From contig JBAOIA010000011.1 of the NCBI GenBank assembly GCA_037045145.1, positions 1,426,001-1,490,000 of the forward strand: a stretch of 64,000 nt of DNA, given 5' to 3'. How positions within the stretch are numbered: the stretch's first letter is position 1; every line of letters starts with the position of its first letter. The notes under the pieces were generated by a model. That model was not told where the DNA came from. It did not search any database and was given only the letters and a program-made list of their open reading frames with translations. Shown in pieces: positions 17,061-23,850 of the stretch. The position numbers and the translations under genes are program-made. This DNA is from Bacteroidia bacterium (GTDB lineage Bacteria > Bacteroidota > Bacteroidia > AKYH767-A > OLB10).

Positions 17061-17306
17061 GGTAAAAGATTTCATATCACGCATTAAATCATTTAAAGTT
17101 CCTTCTTCTCTTGATGCAATTATGTGAACATGGCTTGGCATGATGCAGTAGCAATATAGTTGCAGCCCTTTGTTTTTTTGGCAGTAAATAATACTGTCTG
17201 TAAGTATATCCTGATACAATCGCCTTGTGAAAATATCAATCCAGCCAATGGTTGTAAATGTTACAAAATATAAACCACCCGGAAAAGTTTTATAAACTTC
17301 AGACAT
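17061..17306 (-). pseudogene. Truncated RAYT transposase of a second subfamily
   Basis: From the ATG at 17306 (MSEVYKTFPGGLYFVTF) 82 residues of RAYT homology are visible, including IGWIDIFTRRLYQDIL and the HVH in MPSHVHIIAS, up to DLMRDMKSFT. There the frame runs straight into the right-end REP of the neighbouring element and loses the C-terminal half. It is clearly different in sequence from the intact RAYT, so two RAYT lineages have been active here. Confidence 0.85.
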
Positions 17307-17339
17307 TTGTTGTTTGCATATATGCAAAAATGATAATTT

Positions 17340-17603
17340 TTAGATTATTATATGATTGAAGTAAAACTTCCAAACACAAAACCCACGAAGCACAGCTTCG
17401 CGGGTACAAGAGGCATTTCCCAGGAAAAATTTCATTTTTCTTTGATAGGATACCGTATCGGCATAACCATTTGTAAATTCCATGTTATAATAATAAACAG
17501 AACCGATTCCATAACTATACGCCAATGGCCAACAATTATCATTCTTTTGGCCAAGCAATAAATTAACCATAAGGGTAAATAATAAGGAAAACGACTTTCT
17601 CAT
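17340..17603 (-). pseudogene. N-terminal fragment of a T9SS-type secreted protein
   Basis: From the ATG at 17603 a signal peptide (MRKSFSLLFTLMVNLLLG) is followed by NDNCWPLAYSYGIGS and YQRKMKFFLGNAS. This looks like the N-terminus of the same Bacteroidota secreted family whose C-terminal part lies at 17712-18420. Homology stops at about 17408, where a palindrome (17384-17407) begins, and the remaining ~20 residues look like read-through. The N-terminal piece lies downstream of the C-terminal piece, so the two cannot be halves of one undisturbed gene. Confidence 0.65.
17384..17407. repeat. Second-family palindrome, copy B
   Basis: ACGAAGCACAGCTTCGCGGG differs from copy A (12404-12426) at two positions that pair with each other, so the stem is kept (A-T in place of G-C). 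It truncates the N-terminal fragment described above. Confidence 0.6.
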
Positions 17604-17616
17604 AAAACAAATATAC

Positions 17617-17648
17617 AAAAAAGCCACGCTATAAGCGTGGCTTTTTTT
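17617..17648. terminator. Bidirectional Rho-independent terminator
   Basis: AAAAAAGCCACGCT, loop ATA, then AGCGTGGCTTTTTTT form a perfect stem with A and T tracts on both sides. On the minus strand it closes the truncated T9SS gene at 17712-18420. Confidence 0.85.
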
Positions 17649-17656
17649 AGCTTTTA

Positions 17657-17699
17657 TTTAACAAGTATGACCTTGCCGTTTTTTAAAAAGAGATTAGCC
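17657..17699 (-). pseudogene. Possible C-terminal remnant of another T9SS gene
   Basis: On the minus strand, between the stop of the gene ending at 17712 and the terminator, one frame reads LFLKNGKVILVK and then a stop. This resembles the last residues of a type A sorting domain. It may be the tail of a third paralogue left by recombination. The match is short, so confidence is low. Confidence 0.3.
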
Positions 17700-17711
17700 A
17701 ACAGTAAACAG

Positions 17712-18420
17712 TTACTCCTTCACGAACCTTGCATACCCTGCATTAATACCATTATTTATTTTAACTACATACACACCTGCTGAAAGCGAACTTAAATTAA
17801 TACGCTGCATGGTGCTCCACTGAGGCAATGTTTTAAAATAAACTTCTTTACCCATAACATCCATTATCTGCAAAGTGCCTGATGTGTTTTGAGGCAAATC
17901 ATAGCTTATTATAAAATTACCTGTATTGGGATTAGGCATTACCGTTACTCCCCCTTTAGGGGGTTGGGGGGTATAGGTGAGGTTTGTAAGTGTATCACAT
18001 GCACTGCCAACCAACCTTCCTAAACGGTAATTAGGAAAGTTAGGTAATGTCATATTACCTCCATAATTTTGAGGTAATATAAAACTGTGCTGATTAAAAT
18101 TACAGGCTGCTCCTGCACTATCAGGATTTTCTATGACATGCAGTATTCTCGGAAAATTTCTTGCACTTATGTAAATTCTGCCGTCAGGAGCTAACTGGTT
18201 AAGAAAAAACCATGCAGGATTTGGCGCAGAATAGCCATCAAATGTAGCCACATCAACTGCACTTGCTGCAAAATTGGAAGAGTAGGTATCATACTGATAC
18301 GCTTTTGTATAATTATTCGCATACATATACCTGCTGTTGGGGGAAAAACTACAGGCAATACCTGCACTCACGGTATCAGGTAATATAGTAGTTATGTAAT
18401 TGCTGAATAACCCGGTGCAC
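17712..18420 (-). pseudogene. T9SS-sorted protein truncated at its N-terminus by a REP element
   Basis: The open frame (about 236 residues) begins inside the REP sequence. Family sequence starts at about CTGLFSNYITTILPDT and includes CSFSPNSRYMYANNY, NQLAPDGRIYIS, a segment on NFPNYRLGRLVGSACDTL and a T9SS sorting domain (VMPNPNTGNFIISYDL, ending GYARFVKE). No signal peptide or N-terminal half is present. The cut coincides exactly with the edge of the REP element at 18421, so the element or a linked deletion removed the 5' part. The product cannot be exported, so the gene is probably dead. Confidence 0.75.
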
Positions 18421-18565
18421 CACTGGCGCAAGTCTTCAGACTTGTGCCATACTATAATTCAAGCAGCATTAAATCAAAATAAATTCTTTATCTCTACTCA
18501 TAATTGCAAATGTGCATTTTTTAATGATAGGGAGGCACAAGTCTGAAGACTTGCGCCAGAGGGGG
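18421..18565 (-). mobile_element. MITE-like deletion derivative of the RAYT element
   Basis: In minus orientation this ~145-bp unit has a left REP, the shared leader (CCCTATCATTAAAAAATGCA), a start codon followed by ~8 codons, then the last ~10 codons of the RAYT gene (TGCTGCTTGAATTATAG) and a right REP. Nearly the whole transposase is deleted while both ends are kept. It is the shortest of three size classes in the window. Confidence 0.82.
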
Positions 18566-18570
18566 GGGCA

Positions 18571-18612
18571 AAACAAAAAACCCTGACAACATCGTCAGGG
18601 CTTTTCTTACTT
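18571..18612 (-). terminator. Terminator of the 306-residue gene
   Basis: On the minus strand CCCTGAC, loop, GTCAGGG are followed by TTTTTTGTTTT, 65 nt after the stop at 18665. The A/T tracts on both sides allow bidirectional action. Confidence 0.8.
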
Positions 18613-18664
18613 CGTATCAATCACCTGTACTTATCCGGTTGGTACGGACAAAACAACATGATTA

Positions 18665-19585
18665 TTAATTTGTTCTCGGCACCATCACAAAATTCTCAAC
18701 TTTAATTTCACCAGCCTGTATTTTCACACCTTCAATAACAAATGGTTCAAAGTCAGGATGCGTTGCAATAATGTCATAAATATCAGGATTCAAAACCTCT
18801 CTGTACCTACCTTCATTGTCAGTTTTAATCTTAACACTGCGCTCAACATTTTTAAACTCAAGCTCAACACCGCTCAAAGGCATTTCAGTTTCTTTATTCA
18901 CACTCACACCTTTAAACTGAGTAAACTTATGGCCTAAATTTATTATCATCCGGTTTTTCTTATACTCAAACTTATAAGAATAAGTCTCCGATGTAGTAGG
19001 AATAGATTCCACAGCAGGGTCAATTTGTTTCTTCAACAATGCTGTAATTTCTCTTTGCAAAGTTGCAATCGCAGAAGTTGCATTTGCTCTTTGCACAATA
19101 CGGTTTCTAACACTCTGTTCCTGCCCTTCATAATTTGTAATGGTCAAATCCAGAGCAGTAAGTACAGCATTACTAATTCCATAAGGTGCAAGCGAACCAA
19201 CATGTGCAACACCTTTTTCCTGAATCGTTTTACAGCGCATAATAAAAGTAGCATCTGCTTTTCGGTCAAGTTCTTTCAACATATCTGTCATCAGTTTGGC
19301 AAAGTCAGTATCGTTTGTACTGTTAGCAAACGATAACAACGCTCTCCCTACTGAAGCAGCAGCATTAAACAACACTAACTTTCTTGCAGCTTTAGTAGCC
19401 CCGGCACCGTTTGCAACAGTGCCTTGGGTTTGCTCAGCGGCAAGCATAGCGTTTACAAGTGCCTCCATTGCCGAAGTCAAACTCGTCAATATTGGAAGCA
19501 ACAACAAGATAGCAGCAGGCGTGTTTTTAAGGTATGCGAGAACCGCCTTCATCATTCGCATTCTGTTAATTTCTGATAATAACAT
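18665..19585 (-). CDS. Unknown protein with C-terminal carboxypeptidase-regulatory-like domain
   Basis: 306 residues. A hydrophobic stretch (about 22-45, NTPAAILLLLPILTSLTSAM) is not a classic signal peptide. The middle is Ala-rich and probably helical (about 45-215). The C-terminal ~90 residues (from FKGVSVNKETEMPLSGVELEFKN) look like a CarboxypepD_reg-like beta-sandwich, with the typical TDNEGRYREVLNPDIYDI turn. The family is not recognised. The product could be a cytoplasmic or membrane-associated helical bundle with a sandwich domain. It has its own terminator and no co-directional neighbour. The internal ATGs at positions 9, 11 and 12 (NRMRMMKA) are alternative starts. Confidence 0.7.
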   Translation of the reverse strand: MLLSEINRMRMMKAVLAYLKNTPAAILLLLPILTSLTSAMEALVNAMLAAEQTQGTVANGAGATKAARKLVLFNAAASVGRALLSFANSTNDTDFAKLMTDMLKELDRKADATFIMRCKTIQEKGVAHVGSLAPYGISNAVLTALDLTITNYEGQEQSVRNRIVQRANATSAIATLQREITALLKKQIDPAVESIPTTSETYSYKFEYKKNRMIINLGHKFTQFKGVSVNKETEMPLSGVELEFKNVERSVKIKTDNEGRYREVLNPDIYDIIATHPDFEPFVIEGVKIQAGEIKVENFVMVPRTN

Positions 19586-19866
19586 ATTTATATGGATTAA
19601 AATTATTTATAACATGTTAATCGAATGAAAACCGCTTTAGTTTTTAGAAAAACATCAAAAACCTTACACTAAATTTCTCAGTAACTAATTTCGCTTTCGC
19701 GAAGATTTAAAAGGTAAAACAGAATAACAAGACCCAATTTCTTACTCCTTTCAGTAATATCCTTACAACATTGATATTTGGTAATATTAAATATATTCCG
19801 TATATGCGCCCCCATTTTAGCACTCCGGCATCAACAAAAGCTGAAAAACACCAATGGAACGGTACT
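19586..19866. other. Intergenic DNA upstream of the 306-residue gene
   Basis: AT-rich sequence between the 306-residue gene and the minisatellite. No gene, clear promoter or hairpin was recognised. Confidence 0.5.
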
Positions 19867-20172
19867 CAGCACCGCAGGACTCGTACTCACGACCACAGGA
19901 ACGCTAATCAGCACCGCAGGACTCGTACTCACAACCACAGGAACGCTACTCAGCACCGCAGGACTCGTACTCACAACCAAAGCAACGCTACTCAGCACCG
20001 CAGGACTCGTACTCACGACCACAGGAACGCTACTCAGCACCGCAGGACTCGTACTCACGACCACAGGAACGCTAATCAGCACCGCAGGACTCGTACTCAG
20101 CACCGCAGGAACGCTAATCAGCACCGCAGGACTCGTACTCACGACCACAGGAACGCTAATCAGCACCGCAGG
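19867..20172. repeat. 42-bp minisatellite, seven units
   Basis: Units start at 19867, 19909, 19951, 19993, 20035, 20077 and 20119, and a partial one at 20161. Each begins CAGCACCGCAGGACTCGTAC and continues with CACGACCACAGGAACGCTAA or near-variants. The two 21-bp halves resemble each other, and the unit at 20077 carries the first-half sequence in both halves, so the repeat grew from a 21-bp ancestor. Because 42 is a multiple of 3, several frames stay open (for example one coding a 14-residue repeat with STAGLVLTTTGTL at 19778-20227). No frame has start, composition or homology support. GC content is clearly above that of the neighbouring DNA. Confidence 0.9.
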
Positions 20173-20243
20173 CCGCATATTCACAACAGAAGGACAGTGT
20201 AGGTTGTCAAAACAGAATAAATTCTAATTATTTTCGTGCATGT

Positions 20244-20305
20244 TCAAAAAATTGCAACCAACTTGTCAGCAAAAAATCTTTATCTCTTTAGTTGCAATTT
20301 TTTGA
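20244..20305. repeat. 15-bp perfect inverted repeat with 32-nt spacer
   Basis: TCAAAAAATTGCAAC (20244-20258) and GTTGCAATTTTTTGA (20291-20305) are exact inverse complements. No gene lies between them. The pair could be a long-loop terminator or remnant terminal repeats of a tiny element. Confidence 0.6.
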
Positions 20306-20363
20306 TAAAACAGTTTAGCTATATCGCCTTCTTTTTTTACTTCTTCAATCCCTTCTTCGAAGC

Positions 20364-20438
20364 ATGACGCAACAATATTCCATATTATTATTTCCTGAAA
20401 TTATTTTACGCTTCAATCACGGTAAAACTTGATTGGCT
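20364..20438. repeat. Dispersed 75-bp repeat, copy 2
   Basis: Same ends and length as copy 1 at 11751-11825, with about ten differences. The two copies bracket the accessory region of roughly 8.5 kb in direct orientation. Confidence 0.8.
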
Positions 20439-20491
20439 CCTAAAGATAAAATTGTTTTTATTCTTAAAGCTTTTTCACCATTCAGAAAAAA

Positions 20492-21445
20492 TCAATTAAA
20501 TATCTTTTTGAAAAAACTCTTTTTTTTGGTTTCAGAAATATTTGGTGCTACTTCCTGTAAGATTGTTCTCATTTGATTGCAATCTGTAAATCTGTCTTGC
20601 TGTCCTTCAAAAACTGTTTGTCTGATTTCGTCCATAGTTAACTTTGATGGAGGTAGTCGAAGTTGTTTTTTAAATGTGGCTTTACGTATAAAAGCTAAAA
20701 GCAGCGGATGTATTTTTGGATGTTCAGCAACAACTGTATTTAATTGCATGTGCATTATCATCTCCGGATTCTCCTGAAAAAATGGAGGATATTTAGCCAC
20801 AGATTCATATAATGTGAGCCCCAGGCTAAACAAATCTGTAGAAGCATTTATGAGTTCCGGCAAGTTTAATAATTGTTCAGGTGGAGAATAAAGCAGCGAG
20901 AAAGGAAGTCTTTGTGTTGCTAACGGCTCTGCCATGTTGACGGAAAGTCCGAAATCAATGATTCGGATACTTGGGTTTAATAAATCGGGATTGCCTCTTT
21001 TATTTACAAGAATTAAAATATTGTCAGGGCGTATATCTGCATGTACAATTCCACTACTATGAATTTTTTCGAGAATTTCGAGCGTGGCAACAATGCACTT
21101 GATACTGAATTGTGCTCTGTTTTTTATATCATGTTGCAAAAGTTGACGCATAGAAAGACCATCAATAAATTCTTTAATAATGTAATAGCCGCTGTCATCT
21201 TTCCATGCATCAAGTGTATGCTGTACACCATCAAAATTAAAACCCATCAATGCTTCACGTTGAAACCTTAATTGTGTTTGCATTTCATCAGGGTTGTGTA
21301 GTTTTTTAATCACCACCGGTAATTTATCATCAACGCGATAGCCTAAATACACAGAGCTCCACTTGCCTTTGCGCTTCAACACAAGACTATCATTAGTTGG
21401 GTCAAGAAGGTAGGCTGCCTGATTGGTTTTCAGAATGAATGACAT
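20492..21445 (-). CDS. Eukaryotic-type serine/threonine protein kinase
   Basis: 317 residues, nearly all a kinase domain. Visible features are the ATP-binding lysine in VVIKKLH (K47 or K48), the alpha-C glutamate E64, the catalytic loop H135-A-D137...N142 (VHADIRPDN), the metal-binding D164-F-G in IIDFGLS and an SPPE segment in place of APE. The catalytic residues are intact. The HRD arginine is Ala, so it is a non-RD kinase. No membrane segment or sensor domain is attached; the ending KKKSFFKKIFN is basic. The substrate is unknown. It is transcribed divergently from mqnD. Confidence 0.9.
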   Translation of the reverse strand: MSFILKTNQAAYLLDPTNDSLVLKRKGKWSSVYLGYRVDDKLPVVIKKLHNPDEMQTQLRFQREALMGFNFDGVQHTLDAWKDDSGYYIIKEFIDGLSMRQLLQHDIKNRAQFSIKCIVATLEILEKIHSSGIVHADIRPDNILILVNKRGNPDLLNPSIRIIDFGLSVNMAEPLATQRLPFSLLYSPPEQLLNLPELINASTDLFSLGLTLYESVAKYPPFFQENPEMIMHMQLNTVVAEHPKIHPLLLAFIRKATFKKQLRLPPSKLTMDEIRQTVFEGQQDRFTDCNQMRTILQEVAPNISETKKKSFFKKIFN

Positions 21446-21493
21446 GATTCAGAGAATATTTATCGTGGGCTAAGTTAATAAACAAGCTTTATG

Positions 21494-21501
21494 TAATTTT
21501 G
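21494..21501 (+). promoter_or_regulatory. -7 element immediately before mqnD
   Basis: TAATTTTG fits TAnnTTTG and ends 4 nt before the ATG at 21506. Together with other cases in this window it suggests a leaderless transcript. Confidence 0.4.
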
Positions 21502-21505
21502 TTGC

Positions 21506-22360
21506 ATGAAACATGCACTTACATTAGCATTTTCGCCCTGCCCAAATGACACCTTTATGTTTCACGCATGGGTAGAAGGGTTAATTAATATGCAAGGCCA
21601 TCAGTTTAATATTACAATGGCAGATGTTGAAGAATTAAATCAGTCGGCATTGAAAGAAGAGGCAGATATAACTAAACTTAGTTTTGCTGCCTTTGCACAT
21701 CTTGCCGACAAATATGAGCTGCTAACTTCAGGAGCTGCTCTTGGTCATCAATGCGGACCGCTTTTAGTAAGCAAGCATAATTTTAAATGGGAAGATTTAC
21801 CTCAGTTAAAGGTTGTTATTCCCGGAAAATACACAACTGCAAATTTGTTGCTGACAATGTTTGCTCCGGATGTAAAAAATAAAAAAGAGCTGCTCTTTTC
21901 AGATATTGAAAATGAAGTGTTGACAGAGAAAGCAGATGCAGGATTAGTTATACATGAGAGCCGTTTTACTTATCATCTGCGGGGACTAAAAAAAATTGCC
22001 GATCTCGGAGAGCTTTGGGAAACTAAATATAAATGCCCTTTACCATTGGGTTGCATTGCAGTGAAGAAGAGTCTGCCTCCGGAAGTAAAGATGCAATTAA
22101 ATAAATTAATGCATGATAGTGTTGTTTATGCTATGAAAAACCCTAAGGCTTCTGCTCATTTTATCGGACAGCATGCTCAGGAGATGGATATAAGTGTACA
22201 ACAACAACACATTTCATTGTACGTTAATCAATGGTCAAAAGAACTTGGTGAAACAGGAAAAATGGCAATCAGAAAGTTGTTGGCAGAAGGAGAAATTGCC
22301 GGTTTACTGCCTAAGGCAGAAGCAGTATTTGTAGATGAGTTAAAGAATTTAGTAAATTAA
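21506..22360 (+). CDS. mqnD: 1,4-dihydroxy-6-naphthoate synthase
   Basis: 284 residues. It catalyses the cyclic de-hypoxanthine futalosine to 1,4-dihydroxy-6-naphthoate step of the futalosine menaquinone pathway. The periplasmic-binding-protein-like fold is recognised from SPCPNDTFMFHAWVEG at the N-terminus, TKLSFAAFAHL (about 52-62), GAALGHQCGPLLVS (about 79-92) and VIHESRFTY with the conserved His. It heads a set with hldD (3-bp gap) and the GtrA gene. This implies that the organism makes menaquinone by the futalosine route. Confidence 0.95.
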   Translation: MKHALTLAFSPCPNDTFMFHAWVEGLINMQGHQFNITMADVEELNQSALKEEADITKLSFAAFAHLADKYELLTSGAALGHQCGPLLVSKHNFKWEDLPQLKVVIPGKYTTANLLLTMFAPDVKNKKELLFSDIENEVLTEKADAGLVIHESRFTYHLRGLKKIADLGELWETKYKCPLPLGCIAVKKSLPPEVKMQLNKLMHDSVVYAMKNPKASAHFIGQHAQEMDISVQQQHISLYVNQWSKELGETGKMAIRKLLAEGEIAGLLPKAEAVFVDELKNLVN

Positions 22361-22363
22361 AAA

Positions 22364-23329
22364 ATGATAGTAGTAACTGGAGCCGCAGGATTTGTTGGCA
22401 GTTGTTTGGTGAAGAAACTCAACGAAGAGAATTTTAATGATTTGATTCTTGTAGATGACTTCAGCAATGAACAAAAAAATAAAAATCTTGAAGGAAAAAG
22501 ATTTACAGGCAAAGTAGATCGAAAACTATTTTTTAAATGGTTAGACGAAAATCATCAACTTACTCAGTTTATATTTCATATAGGAGCAAGAACAGATACA
22601 ACAGAATTTAACAAAAAGATTTTTGATGAGCTGAATGTTGAATACAGTAAAATGATTTGGCAGAAGTGTGTTGAATATGGTCTGCCACTTGTTTATGCAT
22701 CATCGGCTGCAACCTATGGTGGAGGAGAAGCAGGGTATGATGATGATGAAAGTAAAATAAGCCGGCTTAAACCTTTAAATCCGTATGGCGATTCAAAAAA
22801 CGAATTTGACAAGTGGGCACTTGCTCAAAATGAAAAACCATATTTCTGGTGCGGATTAAAATTTTTTAATGTCTATGGGCCAAATGAATTTCATAAAGGC
22901 AGAATGGCATCGGTTATTTTTCATGGATTTAATCAGATTCAAAATGATGGGGTAGTTAAATTATTTAAGTCACATCGCCCTGAATATAAGGATGGCTGGC
23001 AATTGCGTGATTTTATTTATGTGAAAGATGTTACATCGGTTTGTTATTTTTTGATGCACCACCGTAAAAATTCAGGTATCTATAACCTTGGTACCGGAAA
23101 AGCCAGGAGTTTTTATGATTTAGCATCAAGCACTTTTAAGGCAATGGGCATTGAGAACAATATACAGTTCATTGATATGCCTGCCGATATCAGAGATAAA
23201 TACCAGTATTTTACGGAGGCAAAAATGGCAAAACTCAATGCTATCGGATACAAAGAGCCATTTTATACACTTGAGGAAGGTGTAACGGATTATGTAAGTA
23301 ATTATCTGTTGCCTTCAAAATATTATTAA
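22364..23329 (+). CDS. hldD: ADP-L-glycero-D-manno-heptose 6-epimerase
   Basis: 321 residues, an extended short-chain dehydrogenase. The Rossmann motif GAAGFVG lies at residues 6-12. HIGARTDTTE, the ASSAATYGGG block and the catalytic Y-x-x-x-K (NPYGDSK) follow, then FFNVYGPNEFHKGRMASV and DFIYVKDV, which are diagnostic of HldD. It epimerises ADP-heptose for the lipopolysaccharide inner core. It starts 3 bp after mqnD, so the two are co-transcribed although in unrelated pathways. Confidence 0.95.
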   Translation: MIVVTGAAGFVGSCLVKKLNEENFNDLILVDDFSNEQKNKNLEGKRFTGKVDRKLFFKWLDENHQLTQFIFHIGARTDTTEFNKKIFDELNVEYSKMIWQKCVEYGLPLVYASSAATYGGGEAGYDDDESKISRLKPLNPYGDSKNEFDKWALAQNEKPYFWCGLKFFNVYGPNEFHKGRMASVIFHGFNQIQNDGVVKLFKSHRPEYKDGWQLRDFIYVKDVTSVCYFLMHHRKNSGIYNLGTGKARSFYDLASSTFKAMGIENNIQFIDMPADIRDKYQYFTEAKMAKLNAIGYKEPFYTLEEGVTDYVSNYLLPSKYY

Positions 23330-23387
23330 CTCATAGTTTTTCAACAATGATTGACGGCAAATCAGGAAAACCTATTTTAGCGCCCTG

Positions 23388-23846
23388 ATGATAAAATTCA
23401 CTATGCGTGTTCTGAACCTTAAAGTGGTTCGGTATTTTTTTTCGGCTGCATCTGCAACAATAGTTGATGTAGGAATTTATTTTTTAGCTTTTAATTATTT
23501 GTTCGAAAAGAGGGATATTGTATTTTCTTTTTATACATTTTCTGCACCAACAGTTTCTTTGATGTTATCTTATTCATGCGGATTGTTAACAAATTTTTTT
23601 CTCACAAAATCTTTGGTTTTTAAAGAATCAGATTTAAAGGGGCATCATCAGTTTTTACGTTTTGTATTGGTTGCTATAGGTGTTTTGTTTTTGAATTATG
23701 TGTTGATGAAATTCCTTATTCGCCAAATGCATTGGTTCCCGACTATTGCGCGTGCATTTTCGGCAGTGAGCATAGGACTGATAAGTTTTGTTGTTCACAA
23801 AAGTTTCTCTTTCAGAGTAAGTGCAACGGAAGAAGTAGAGGATTAA
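23388..23846 (+). CDS. GtrA-family membrane protein
   Basis: 152 residues with four predicted membrane segments (about 17-35, 45-72, 85-108 and 115-138) and the family pattern YFFSAASATIVDVGIYFLA and SYSCGLLTNFFLTKSLVF. GtrA proteins help move lipid-linked sugars across the membrane for surface glycan modification. This fits with hldD 58 bp upstream. The second ATG at 23403 (MRVLNLK) is an equally good start. Confidence 0.88.
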   Translation: MIKFTMRVLNLKVVRYFFSAASATIVDVGIYFLAFNYLFEKRDIVFSFYTFSAPTVSLMLSYSCGLLTNFFLTKSLVFKESDLKGHHQFLRFVLVAIGVLFLNYVLMKFLIRQMHWFPTIARAFSAVSIGLISFVVHKSFSFRVSATEEVED

Positions 23847-23850
23847 TCTG

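Noticed and set aside
19771..20227. Coding genes in the minisatellite (two plus frames, one minus frame)
   Set aside because: All frames stay open because the period is a multiple of three; no start signal, homology or codon bias supports one.
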